Positions 22,527 to 34,771 are shown, numbered from the stretch's first letter. The stretch is 64,000 bases of DNA from Malania oleifera (GCF_029873635.1 NC_080419.1:72181597-72245596); one strand, 5' to 3'. Translations and numbers: made by a program. The notes: a model not told the origin generated them from the letters alone.

Positions 22527-23689
22527 TTAATGAACGTACAAACATGCAAAATTGATAACGAAATGCAAGTGAAAATTAAAACGAGTTAAGGGAAGATAGA
22601 AGGCAAACATGATTTTACGAGGTTCGGCCTATCCCAACCTACGTCCCCACCTTGATTAACCCACTCAAGGATTCCACTAAAAAAAAACAACTCCTTTAAC
22701 CGGGACAGAGCTTCTCGTACAATCCGCTGCTTACAAAAGGTGTGGCTACCTCCACAATCCTGGTTCACAGCCTGAATCGTGAATACAATATAAAATTATA
22801 ATTTTTGCAAAAACTCAAATGCTTCTATAGAGAGCTCATGAGTACCATAGAGATCTAATACATACTCAAATGATAAAAGTTGAAGCTCAGTGTGTTAGTA
22901 TGATATTCAATGATATTTTTTGAAATAAGTGATGAATGATCATTATATAAAATATGTAAGACAAAGATGCTCCAACAATCTAATCAACTATACGATTTTT
23001 ATAAAATTATTTGAATAGTAAGTATAGTTTGGAAATCTAAATCAGATTTATGATCTTTGCAAAAATTACTCGAACAATTGATTTTCAGTACAGATCAAAA
23101 CTATAGTCTTTATCAAAATACTTAGTCAATAAGTTTTCTCTAGAATATTAAATCAAATATTTGAATAAATATGCTCAAATGAAATCTTTGAATAGATAAT
23201 AAGCTTAATAGTTTTTCAAAGATTTGATGCCTTAACGAAACTTTTCTCAGATAATGATCTTTCACAAAATGTATATAAAATTAATAACTCAAGATCAATC
23301 TCTCAAATAAAATATTCAAGGATACATTTAAGAGAAAAAGAAAAACTTTGAGAATATAAGCTCACAAATAGTTTGATCACCAAACCTCAATACCTAAGTT
23401 GTTTGTGTAATATTTGATGGAACGCCTTTTTAAAATCAATGTAACCCAAGCTTAGATTTGATGTGAATGCTTTGAAATCATAGGCAAGGGCTTAGCAATG
23501 TGTTTAATGTTTTCCAGAGATGTGTATACGTTCAAGGCTCCCAATAATATGCAAAAAGGGAGGCACGAGGGTTTTTAGGTTAGTTGTATAAGAGTTCTCA
23601 AGTTTTCACTAAATTCTGGCCGTTGGATAAGGTTAAAAATAAGAGTTTTCATCCATGTCCATGCTGAAACATGAATCAGTGCTCCAACC

Positions 23690-23885
23690 TTCGTCGACGA
23701 ATGGGTACATTTGTCGACGAGTGTAGAACACTCGCTCGTCGACGAGGCCATGAGTTCATCAACGAGAGCACTATCTGAACTTTTTGGGCCCTCAATATTT
23801 GTTCATCGACGAGACAACACTGCTCATTACTGAGTGGCCTTCATACTTTCGTCAACGAGGCCATTGGGTTTGTTGACGAGACCTT
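23690..23885. repeat. Cluster of TCGTCGACGA-like palindromes in a Copia-type LTR
   Basis: CTTCGTCGACGAATGGG, TTTGTCGACGAG, CTCGTCGACGAGGCC, TTCATCAACGAG, TTCATCGACGAG, TTCGTCAACGAGGCC and TTTGTTGACGAG occur within 200 bp. The same core motif fills part of the unrelated Tekay LTRs. Confidence 0.75.
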
Positions 23886-24329
23886 TAAAATTTGCCTCGA
23901 AAAATTTATTCATCCTAGACTAATTTAAATGAATTTTTCATGAAATGCATTAAGTCTTAAGGTCTATCTAAATTATATTTGAGCTTCGAGTTATATCATA
24001 TGAAATATGCAAATAAATTTAGTTCTAAATATCGATTCCCATTGAAGATCTAGAACATGAAGCTTGCTTCTTCATTCTTTTATTCTTCTAGATCCATGGA
24101 TTAAGCCAAGTGGTATGTTCTCTAGATTCCTTTTGGATTCCATATCAAAATTACCATTCGTGTATTCAAAATCATAGTCCTGTTCACAAATTCAATTGCG
24201 TAGGTCAAAATAGGATTGGCATCATAGCATACATACATATATACATATGTACATACGTACATACACCACATAAACTACCTTTTACATACCTTCTAAAGAG
24301 AGGAGGAACCACTTGCATCGTCTAGTCAA

Positions 24330-25310
24330 GATTCCAATCGGGTTTCAAAGGTGTACACCTTCTCTTTCAATTGCTGGTTCTCCATTTCCACTGTATGCAC
24401 CTGGTGAGCCATCTCCACTGCACGATGCTATGTAATCAACTAGTGTACCTGTGTAAGTAACAACCACATGAAATCCAAAAATAGTAAGAAAAATGCAATG
24501 ATATAGTGAACCCCAAAATATAGGTAGAAACCAAAAGCACCATGTATTTTCATTAATTTCAGAGGAAGTACAATGTAGATAGAAACATCAAAGCACACGT
24601 ATAGCCATTCAAAAGAAGGGTAAAACATAATATAGGAAAAAAAAAATAAAATAAAGAAAAGAAAAAAAAAAGTGTGCATAAGCAGAGTACATAAGTAAAA
24701 GAGAAAGTGCGTCAAAAGATCCCAAGCATCTAGCCTATCCTAATCAAAGTCAAAATTAGAATCAAAACTAGCCGAGCAAGGGGAGGTGGCTATTGCTCTA
24801 GTGGCGTCTCGGTCCCGTGCCATTTCCTTCAGAATACGGTGCAAGTTAAGGATAAGAGGAGAGGTCGTTTGCGTGGCCTAAGGACATAACAGAGCGGCAT
24901 CAGCTGGTCAAATATGTCCACCAGAGGCACCGCGACAGCATCTAGTTGCATGGTCAGCCTAATCATATGGAACGGCACCGGCTGAGCGAGCATGTCCTCT
25001 ATAAGCCCTCAGGTAACATTTGGGGACTCCTCTCTAATTGGTGGCACAACAGAACGTGCCGGGGGCAACTACACATCCTCAAGAGTCACCCTTAGTGCTC
25101 TCGTCTCCTTTGAAATTGGTTTGTGCTTGCTCAGGGCTGCTCGACCCTTGGAAGAAGACTCTCCCATTGGCAGGTCTTAGACCCTCTACCGCTTGGTGGC
25201 ACATCATGGCGAATGGTCGTGCTCAGAATGGGATCATCATTTGATCCTGAGAGGTCAATCACCTGATTCTATTCTGTCTGCTTAATGTTCACCAACATAA
25301 AATCATCAGT
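24330..25310 (-). pseudogene. Degenerate minus-strand coding-like remnant, family unknown
   Basis: GC-richer than its surroundings. On the minus strand it gives short frames such as VEMENQQLKEKVYTFETRL (near 24340-24400, coiled-coil-like) and LILNLHRILKEMARDRDA (near 24800-24870), separated by stops and AT-rich sequence. I do not recognise the family. A retroelement accessory protein is one possibility, but the support is only base composition and helix-like heptads. Confidence 0.25.
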
Positions 25311-25802
25311 CAACTGATCAATCATAGTCAGTCACCTGAAGTTGCAATAGTTCTAAAACTTCAATTTTTAAAACTTTCAATCTTTGATATTGTAAAACTT
25401 AAATGAGACTTTTTTTTAAAAAAAATTCTGAGGTTTTCAAAAATAGATCTCTAAGTTAATAAAGATTCTTAAAAGCTTCAAACACTTATATTAAAAATAT
25501 GCAAAGTGCTTACATGAGACTTTTAAATAACTATGACACTTGTATTTACTAAGTCTTCATGTATAGCTTCTATTCTTCATGTTTACCTTGACTTTAAGCT
25601 TTAACAATGTTTACCTTCATAAGATCTTGTAACATTTGATTCAAGCTTTTAACAGATTTTGTCAAGCCCTTTGATATTGGTCACTTGAGTCACTTGATCT
25701 TGATACTTGAGTTACGTGAAACATCATCACTTAACCAAATATGGTAAGTTCCCTTGATTTGTTATCATCAAAATAAGATTCTTAAACCTTGTTAGGTCAA
25801 CA

Positions 25803-26879
25803 CGTCTTTCAAGAATGCATGACTCTAGTACACTTCAGTGCATGAAAAAATTTACATTTTATTTAATGAAAAGAGATGGTAACTAAGGAGTGGTCTAGTA
25901 TTTATGTCAAAAATTATAAAAAAAAAAAGCAAAAAATAAAAATTTAAAAATGGAAATCAGTAACTTATTTGGTTAATATTTATAAAGAATAAATAAAATT
26001 AAAAAATTAATTTAAAATACTTATTTTGGTCATTGAATCAAATAATATTACAAACATATTATTAAAATGATAAAATTGTAATTATGCACATTACAAAAAT
26101 ATTATAATAAAAATATAAATTATTCATATTAATTTACTTAATGGTTCTACTTTTAAATATTATTTACAATAAAAATTTTATTGGACATAACAATTGAAAA
26201 ATAGTAAAAAAAATATTTTTAATTGACTTTATTATTTTTTTTTTAAATTAATGTTTATTTTCTTTTAATTATATTCAAATTTATATGATCTATTTATTTT
26301 AGTTTTAATTTACAAATATATAAAAATAAATGTTCTAATCTAAAAGAACTATTTTTGCAAGTTGAATTTTCTGGAAACAGATTGTCAAAACAATTAAAAA
26401 CCATAAAATCTAGTTTTTATTTTTATTTTTTTTACAAACAACAAAAAAAATCAATAAAAAAAATTAAAAATTGATAATATAAATAAAAACATTTTTATAA
26501 TTCAATTTTTTATTGCGTAGAAACTAAAACAAAAAATAAAAAATAATAACGATACAAAAAAGACTCTTAAGTTCACATTACATTATGATTGGAAAGTATA
26601 ACTTTTCCTTGACACTACGATATTCAAAATAAATGAAAATTCCAAAAAAGAAATAAAACTTCTTAAAATATTACATTGATAAGTATATTTTTTAATATTG
26701 CATTCAACAACCAACAATATTAATACAAATAAGAAAATATCTTTTTTTTTTTACCACATCACTAGAAATTATGCTTTATTAATGTTTTTATATTAGAAAA
26801 AAAAATTATTTTTAACAAAAGTTAATATTGGGAGCAAATATAATGAAAAATGAGTTACCCCTTTATTCTCGTTTTTGGA

Positions 26880-26916
<37 letters not shown>

Positions 26917-28299
26917 AAGAAAAGTAAGAAGTAAAAATATTTTTCTATTTCATTTAGGAATGTTTGGATCTAGTGTTTTTGGTTTGAAAAGGAAACGAAA
27001 ATAAAAAAAAAGGGAAAACTCATTCAATTTCCATTACGTTTTCTCTTGACATTAAAAAATATTTAAAATAAAATTTGATGTAGTATAGTTACCAAAATTT
27101 TAAAAATTAAATGCTAAGAATGTATAAAATAAAATTTACATTTATTGGTTCATTAATTTTTAAAATAATTCATTACTTTAAAATAGTTAAATATGACAAA
27201 CAATAAAATTTGAATTTTAAAAATATTTTTTAATTTTTGAACAGGTTTGAAGAGACGGGATAATATAGGAAATTCGTGCTCCACCTACAATTTTGAGGAA
27301 CACAATACAAGAAAGTTTTCCCCATTTATTATTATTTTAAAATAATATATTAAATAAAACTCACTTCAAAAAAATGTTTCCTAAAATGATGCTCACGTAA
27401 TTTCGCTGCTTGGTCCAACAGCAAGATTTGCTTAGGAAAAAAGCTGGTTTTGACACGTGGAAAATCTCGTTGGACCAAGTGACAAGATTTTCTTGTCATG
27501 TGTCAACACTTGACGGGGGTACCATTTAAATCTTGTTAGACGAAACAGTGAGATTTACTATGCATTCAAATTTTTTTTATTAATAATCCTAAGTATTCCA
27601 TTTCCAAAAATCTTTTTAACAATTTGTAACATGGACTGTTTCAAATTTTTGTGTTCTCCTTTTTTATTTATTTGTTATAATAATAATAAATTAAATTTTT
27701 GGAGCGAAGAATCATTTATTAATTAAAATTTTCACATAGAATAAATTAAAATTTTTAATTTAATTAAAAATATTATTTTTATTATAAATTAATATAACAG
27801 TAATACGTTATAAATATGCACTAATAACAAGATTATATTTAATGAAAAAGGGAAATCTTATATTATTTTGTTTAGTATAAAATTTTAAATATTAATTAAA
27901 CAATTATTATTGAAATTGTTAACTAAAAATCTTAATAATTCTAATTTAAATTATATTTAAAACTAATAATAACACTTATTTAAATACAATCTGTTGACTC
28001 TATAAGTCCTTCCCATTTTGATTCTGACAAATCCAATGGTTCTTACCTGTGCACCAACTCTTGAAACAGGATTCCTTTGCATGCACTGAGGGTAGGAACA
28101 CAAGAAAGTCATAAGGGATGCAAAGATCACATCACATATGGCATTTGAAGAGTAAAGAGATTGAGGAAGAAAATGAATGAATACCATTTGATTATTGTAT
28201 TTGCATTTATTCTTTTGGGTCTGTAATATTTAATATGGCCTATAATAATGCATTTGCATGCATAATTGGGTTTAAATGCTCAAAAGGCCATAGATTGAC
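25803..28299. other. AT-rich stretch with no gene
   Basis: Very AT-rich with long A and T runs, no plausible coding frame and no domain motif. It includes a GA microsatellite (about 26885-26912). A less AT-rich patch at 27390-27545 has repeated phrases (CAAGATTTGCTT, CAAGATTTTCTTG, AATCTTGTTAGACG) that may belong to an old small transposon, but no ends were found. Confidence 0.6.
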
Positions 28300-30198
28300 T
28301 GTAGGTAACCAAACTTGGTCGACTAACACCGAATTTTTTGGCTCAATTTAAAAGCTTAGCCCTTAGACTAACCTTACGTCCGTAAGAACCACATGAAAAA
28401 TCTCTTTTAACTCACAAGTCATATCTATGCAAGTAGGGGTGAAATTTAAGCAAAAATTTTGACCTTCCTTTAATCTTGAAAGGGCTTCGGGCGATCGAAC
28501 TCAAGACGTTGAAAACGTCTCGATCAACCGAATAGGTAAGAGTCAACAAAGTTGATTGTGGCCCAGGCGACCGTACTCAAATGAACATATTGTTCACAGT
28601 CGACCAAACATTAGGGGTGTCACTTTTTACCTTCCCTGGGCACTCGAACTCCAAGTTCAAATATATACTAGGAGATGGTAGTATGAAGTTTGGCAGACCG
28701 AATTGACCACCGGGCGACCAAAAATCAAGTATTTGGTAAATCGCCTTGGCCCAGCCACCCGAACCTTCACTCGGGCACCTAAAGTCAAAAAGTAAACATT
28801 TTTTATTGTGTATGTTCGAGCGACCAACCCTAAGGGCCGAGCGACCGAATCTCTCAGGTTGCCATATTTTTAACCATGGTAATTGGTTTTAAATAGGGGT
28901 TAATTATTAACTAAACTTTTTAGAAATTCCCTCCGTGTCCCCAATGGTCTAAAATTAAGGGAATTCTCTATATACCCCTTATTTGTCTAGATTAGCACAC
29001 GATTAGCAACATAATTTGACAAAAATTCTCTCTGATATTTCCTCGGCCTACATTGCATATTTTTCATATCTTCAAGCCTATACTTCATACTCTCATATAT
29101 TTTTGCTTGAAAAATCTTTTCAAAACTAGAGAGTAATTTTTGTTTACTACTTTCTAGCAAACTAATTGCAAGTTAAAGGAAGTTTGATTTTCACTTGGTG
29201 TGTGCCTATGTAGATTTATTCTTGAAGCACATTACTCTCATTTTCGTATATTGATTGATATTTTTCTTGGAGAGTAAAGTTAGGGTTCTTTTTCAATGTA
29301 TTTGATTAATAAATATCTTTTTGAGAAGAACTTTAGCTTTCGAGTCTTCGCATCTTCATTGCCAGATTAGAAAGCTTGCTTGCATTTTTGATAAAATACT
29401 TTTGAGCAAGCTTGAACCCGTATCTCGTTTGTGCTTATACTTGAAAAATATTGTGCTAAGATTTTCTCTTTGAGATTCAAAGTTTCTTTGATAATATATT
29501 GATCTTATTTGTCTTGAATCAAAGGCATTCACTCTCAGGTATACACACATACATATATTGTTATTAAGAGCTGAAATAGTGTTTTAGCAAATCTCATTTG
29601 AGCATTAGATCTCATCATTTTTGAGTGCATGTATTCTAGATGGTAATATTGTACAAATATGCTTATGTTAGAAGCATTGAAATTGTATGCGAAATTGTGT
29701 TGATTACATGTTGTATTCCAGGCGTAGCCTGAGAGGGTGTTAATCCAGCCCGTAAGGATTGGTTGTAAAGGTTGAGGTTAGCCCTGGTAATTTGACCTAG
29801 TGTTGTATTCGGTGTAACTCTACCCATGAAGTAAGCTTTAGTACATTCCTCGAGCTTGCGAGCTAGAGGCGGGGACGTAGGCAGGATTGGCCGAACCCTA
29901 ATAACATATCTTGTGTCTGCTCTTAAATTCTTGCACTTTAATTTCCTACACATGTATTCTTATATTTAATTAAATATAAATGAGTGTATGATTTAAATAT
30001 TGTGAATGATTGAGATAAACTGAGCCTACTATATTTGCTTTGATTATTTGCTCAGTTAATTTCTTGTTGGGTAATTGGTATTTGTTTAGACTGACTTTAG
30101 GTTGAGCTATACTGCTTGTTGATTTGAACATAACCTAGGAAAGGTTTTAAAATTCCAATTTACCTCTCCCCCTCCTTGGGATTACACCATAGCCAACA
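28300..30198 (+). repeat. LTR-like block (Sirevirus type), probable solo LTR
   Basis: Begins TGTAGGTAACCAAACTTGGTCG and ends ATTACACCATAGCCAACA after TTTACCTCTCCCCCTCCTTGGG, a usual sequence just before the LTR end in Sireviruses. It holds the conserved AGGCGGGGACGTAGGCAGG and GGCCGAACCCTAATAA block (29870-29903). The 5' part has many GCGACCGAA/GGTCGAC phrases. No internal region adjoins on either side. No clear target duplication was found, so the ends are approximate. Confidence 0.5.
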
Positions 30199-30334
30199 CA
30201 ATCAAATGCCACTTATAATTTTCAAGGCTTCTCCAATCCAACACTTCTACATAAGGAATTCCAAGTGACTTATTTATTTTTCTTGATTGTAGTAGATCAT
30301 ACAATTTGTGCATGCAGAATTCGTGGTACTTATT
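30199..30334 (-). pseudogene. Unrecognised reading-frame fragment split by the Copia element
   Basis: On the minus strand, joining 35184-35230 to 30334-30199 (one TTATT copy removed) leaves an open frame of about 60 codons with a protein-like composition: KKFIVVMPNKYHEFC, then LYDLLQSRKINKSL, GIPYVEVLDWRSLENYKWH. A splice acceptor may lie at its start. I do not recognise it. It ends at the LTR-like block at 30198. It may be a host-gene exon or chance. Confidence 0.25.
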
Positions 30335-30744
30335 TGTTGGGCTTTTATGGAGCCTAGTTGTGTTTTAATTTGGATGACGACCCGACCTCTATTTAATTAG
30401 AGATTTCTATCCTAAGGCTTAGTCCATGGGGCAACACCCCTGGGAATTTTTGGAGCCCATTCGGAACAGAACCCTAGGCGCAACATATAAAAAAATTGCT
30501 TTCGGGTGATTAGTGTTTTTGCGTGGTTGTACCTACGAGAGAGCGAGAGGGAGAGCATTGTATCGCCGCACTCTCTGTGTTTTCTTCCTGATAATATTGA
30601 AATCCCTGCAACTCCATGGACGTAGGCAAAATTGCCGAACCACGTAAATATTGTCTTGTGCGTGAGATTGAAATTTTCTTTGGCGTTATTTTTCCTCTAT
30701 TTTGTTTTTCATAGGTTTCGGGAATTTGTTCTTTATTCCCAACA
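30335..30744 (+). repeat. 5' LTR of the Copia element
   Basis: TGTTGGGCTTTTATGG ... TTTATTCCCAACA. A TATA-like ATATAAAAAA lies at about 30484-30493. Between about 30427 and 30463 its sequence differs as a block from the 3' LTR, while the rest is nearly identical. Confidence 0.95.
30485..30491 (+). promoter_or_regulatory. LTR TATA box of the Copia element
   Basis: CAACATATAAAAAAATTGC; the 3' LTR has CAACATATAAAAAGGATTGC at the same place (about 34915). It fits the transcription start of the element RNA within the LTR. Confidence 0.6.
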
Positions 30745-30746
30745 AT

Positions 30747-30758
30747 TGGTATCAGAGC
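30747..30758 (+). other. Primer binding site of the Copia element
   Basis: TGGTATCAGAGC follows the 5' LTR end by two bases, the standard tRNA-Met site. Confidence 0.95.
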
Positions 30759-30783
30759 CTAGGATTAGGTTCGAGTGGGAGCA

Positions 30784-31583
30784 ATGGCAGAGGAAGCAGG
30801 AAAGGCGTCTGGAATAGAAAAGTTTGATGGCACAGACTTTGGATTCTGGAGGATGCAGATCGAGGATTATCTCTATGGGAAGAAGTTACATCTACCGCTT
30901 CTAGGAGAAAAACCTGCTACTATGAAGGACGAGTAATGGACTCTCCTTGCAGACAGGTACTGGGAGTTATAAAATTAACTCTGTCCAAGTCTATTGCACA
31001 CAACGTCATGAAGGAGAAAACTACAGCAGATCTAATGAAGGCTTTGTCTGGTATGTATGAAAAACCATCAGCAAATAACAAGGTACATCTGATGAAGAAA
31101 TTAGTTAATTTAAAGATGGCATAAAACGCATTTGTAGCACAACATTTGAATGAGTTTAATACTATCACAAATCAATTATCGTCGGTAGAAATTAATTTTG
31201 ATGATGAGATTTGTGCACTGATCGTTTTGGCTTCGTTGCCAAACAGTTGGGAGGCAATGAGGATGGCAGTAAGCAACTCTACTGGAAAGGAAAAACTCAA
31301 GTATAATGATATATGGGGTTTAATTCTGGCTGAGGAGATTCGCAGAAGAGATGTAGGCGAAACCTCAGGATCCAGCTCTGCCTTAAACCTTGAGATCAGA
31401 GGAAAAGGTAATGACCGAAATTCAGATCGGGATAGATCAAAATCCAGAAACTATAATCGAAACAGAAGTAAATCCAGACCTAGCCAAAAGGGACAATGCT
31501 TGAACTGCGGGAAAATGGGTCACTTTAGGAGACAATGCAAAGTATTAAGAAGAAAAGTGAGGATGATTATGCTAATGCTATAA
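30784..31583 (+). pseudogene. Copia gag, frameshift and stop
   Basis: Starts at ATG 30784 (MAEEAGKASGIEKFDGTDF, GFWRMQIEDYLYGKKLHLP). The frame meets a TAA at about 30932, and the homologous reading continues in another frame with CRQVLGVIKLTLSKSIAHN, so a one-base frameshift lies near 30935-30955. A second stop, TAA at 31122-31124, sits between NLKMA and NAFVAQHLNEF where related gags read through. The rest is open to 31583 and includes PNSWEAMRMAVSNSTG and a complete CCHC knuckle, CLNCGKMGHFRRQC (about 31497-31538). It overlaps the pol frame. Confidence 0.9.
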
Positions 31584-34500
31584 CAGAAGAGGTACAGGAT
31601 GCACTACTTCTTGCAGTAGACAGTCCACTTGATGATTGGGTTTTAGACTCAGGAGCTTCATTTCATACTACTTCACACCATGAAATCATACAGAACTATG
31701 TAGCAGGAGATTTTGGTAAGGTGTATTTGGCTGATGGTACAGCCTTGGATGTTGTGGGTATGGGAAACGTCTGGATGTCACTGCCAAATGGGTCTGTTTG
31801 GTTACTAGAGAAGGTACGACATATTCCTGACTTGAGAAAAAATTTGATTTCTATTGGACAGCTTGATGATGAAGGGCATGCGATGTTGTTTGCCGGTGGA
31901 ACTTGGAAGGTTACAAAGGGAGCTAGAGTATTGGCTCGTGGAAAGAAATCTGGTACTCTATACATGACCTCAAGTCCAAGAGATACAATTGTAGTTGCTG
32001 AAGCAAGTACTGATACAAGCTTATGGCACCACAGACTTGGTCACATGAGTGAGAAGGGGATGAAGATGCTACTGTCAAAAGGGAAACTACCGGAATTGAA
32101 GTCCATTGATTTTGACTTGTGTGAAATTTGCATCTTAGGAAAGCAGAAAAAGGTGAGTTTCTTGAAAAATGGCAGAACACCGAAGGATAAAAAATTGGAG
32201 TTAGTGCACACAGATTTATGGGGCCCTTCTCCTGTTGCATCCCTTGGGGGTTTAAGGTACTACGTTACTTTCATTGATGACTCAACCAGAAAGGTATGGG
32301 TTTATTTTCTGAGAAATAAATATGATGTATTTGAAAATTTTAAGAAGTGGAAGACTATGGTTGAGACAGAGACAGGTTTGAAAGTAAAGTGTTTGAGATC
32401 GGACAATGGAGAAGAGTACATAGATGGAGGGTTCAGAGAGTATTGTGCTGCACATGGAATCAAAATGAAAAAGACCATTCCTGGGACACCACAGCAGAAT
32501 GGTGTGGCTGAGCGCATGAACAGAACTCTTAACGAGCGTGCTAGGAGTATGAGGCTACATGCCGGACTACCAAAAATTTTTTGGGCTGATGTTGTCAGTA
32601 CTGCAGCTTATCTGATAAACCGAGGACCTTCAATTCCCATGGAGTTTAGACTTCCGGAAGAGGTTCGGAGCGATAAAGAGGTAAATTTTTCTTACTTAAA
32701 AGTTTTTGGTTGTGTTTCTTATGTTTATGTTGATTCTGATGCTCGTAGTAAACTTGATGCAAAGTCCAAAATATGCTATTTCATTGGCTATGGTGATGAG
32801 AAATTTGGCTATCATTTTTGGGATGAACAAAATAGGAAAATCATCAGAAGTAGAAATGTGATATTTAACAAACAGGTTATATACAAGGACAGGTCAACTG
32901 TAGTGTCAGATGTCACAGCGATAGATCAGAAAAATTCTGAGTTTATTAACTTAGACGAGTTGACTGAAAATACTGTCCAGGAAAGGGGTGAAGATGATAG
33001 GGAGAATGTAGAATCGTTGGAAATTCAAATTACACCTGTAGCTACAGTCCGTAGATCTTCCAGGGCCATTAGACCTCCACAGCGTTATTCACCTACTTTA
33101 AATTATCTTCTGCTAACTGATGGTGGTGAGCCAGAGTGTTATGATGAAGCCTTGCAGGACAAAAGTTCAAGCAAGTGGGAGTTAGCCATGAAGGATGAGA
33201 TGGACTCCTTGTTAGGGAATCAGACATGGGAACTAACTGAATTGCCAATAGGGAAGAAGGCTCTACACAACAAGTGGGTATACAGAATAAAGAATGAACA
33301 TGATGGTAGCAAGCGCTACAAAGCCAGATTAGTTGTCAAAGGGTTTCAGCAAAAGGAAGGCATTGACTTTACAGAAATATTTTCTCCAGTTGTGAAGATG
33401 TCAACAATTAGACTGGTACTGGGAATGGTGGCTGCAGAAAATCTACATCTTGAGCAGTTAGATGTGAAAACGGCATTCCTTCACGGTGACTTGGAGGAAG
33501 ACATCTACATGATTCAGCCAGAAGGGTTCATTGTCCAGGGACAAGAGAATTTAGTATGCAAACTGAGAAAGAGCTTGTATGGTCTAAAACAAGCTCCAAG
33601 ACACTGGTATAAGAAGTTTGATAGTTTTATGCATAAAATTGAGTTCAAGAGATGTGAAGCTGATCACTGTTGTTATGTTAAGTTCTTTGACAATTCTTAT
33701 ATCATTTTACTGCTATATGTAGATGATATGCTTATTGCAGGGTCTAGCATTGAGGAGATTAATAATCTGAAGAAGCAATTGTTAGAATAGTTTGCAATGA
33801 AGGATTTGGGAGCTGCAAAGCAAATCCTTGGAATGAGAATTATTAGAGACAAAGCTAATGGTACATTGAAGCTTTCACAGTCAGCGTATGTGAAGAAAAT
33901 TCTCATCAGATTCAACATGAATGAATCTAAACCAGTGAGCGCACCCTTGGGTAGTCATTTCAAACTAAGCAAGGAACAGTCACCGAAGACAGAAGAAGAA
34001 AGGGACCATATGAGCAAGGTGCCCTATGCTTCAGCTATTGGCGGCTTGATGTATGCTATGGTGTGTACAAGGCTAGACATTGCACATGCAGTGGGAGTTG
34101 TGAGCAGATTCATGAGTAGGCCAGGAAAGCAGCATTGGGAGGCATTAAAGTGGATTCTGAGATATCTGAGGGGTTCATCAGATACATGTCTTTGCTTCAC
34201 TGGTGCAAGTTTGAAATTGCAGGGTTATGTAGACGCTGATTTTGCTGGTGATAATGATAGTAGAAAGAGTACTACTGGATTTGTATTTACTCTGGGTGGT
34301 ACAGCTATATCTTGGGCTTCAAATTTGCAAAAGATTGTTACTTTGTCTACTACAGAAGCTGAGTATGCTGCAGCAACTGAAGCTGGAAAGGAGATGATTT
34401 GGCTACATGGTTTCTTAGAAGAATTGGGTAAGAAGCAGAAGATGGGCATTCTACACAGTGACAGTCAGAGTGCAATCTTTCTTGCCAAAAATTCGGCTTT

Positions 34501-34678
34501 TCATTCAAAGCCGAAACACATACAAACAAAATACCACTTTATCCGTTACCTTGTTGAAGATAAGCTGGTAATACTTGAAAAGATATGTGGATCTAAGAAC
34601 CCAGTAGACATGTTGACTAAGGGTGCTACTAATGAGAAACTGAAGCTGTGTGCAGCTTCAGTTGGTCTTCTAGCTTGA
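31535..34678 (+). pseudogene. Copia pol: protease, integrase, reverse transcriptase, RNase H; one in-frame stop
   Basis: One frame of 1048 codons, interrupted only by a TAG at 33788-33790 between KKQLLE and FAMKDLG. Protease: VLDSGASFHTT near residue 37. GAG-pre-integrase: LWHHRLGHMSEKGMKML. Integrase: HTDLWGPSP (near 225), RSDNGEEY (near 288) and NGVAERMNRTLNE (near 320) supply the D, D and E. Reverse transcriptase: QLDVKTAFLHGDLEEDIYM, SLYGLKQAPRHWYKKFD and LLLYVDDMLIAGS (near 728). RNase H: YVDADFAGDNDSRKSTTGF and STTEAEYAAATEAGKE. The predicted start at 31535 is formal; in the intact parent, pol was probably fused to gag, because a one-base shift near the zinc knuckle separates them. All catalytic residues I looked for are present. 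Confidence 0.95.
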
Positions 34679-34760
34679 GGAGAGGAGGTTGAGTTGCAAG
34701 GATGAGGGATTGTTCTTTTAGGAGGATTGTAGTTGATGTTGGTGATTGAACTAGTCTCCA

Positions 34761-34771
34761 AGTGGGAGATT
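34761..34771 (+). other. Polypurine tract of the Copia element
   Basis: AGTGGGAGATT directly precedes the 3' LTR, as typical of Copia elements. Confidence 0.8.

Larger units (their letters stand above)
22527..25802 (-). repeat. Second Sirevirus-like LTR, possibly solo, with an insertion
   Basis: The right end in element orientation reads TGTTGACCTAACAAGGTTTAAG (from 25802), an LTR start. The left part (22610-22700) has the conserved ACGAGGTTCGGCCTATCCC and ACCTACGTCCCCACCTTG block. The middle (about 24060-25310) differs in composition and appears to be inserted. No primer site or gag adjoins it, so it may be a solo or truncated LTR. Boundaries are approximate. Confidence 0.45.

Noticed and set aside
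27390..27545. Possible MITE or small transposon with CAAGATTT repeats
   Set aside because: No matching inverted ends or target duplication could be identified.
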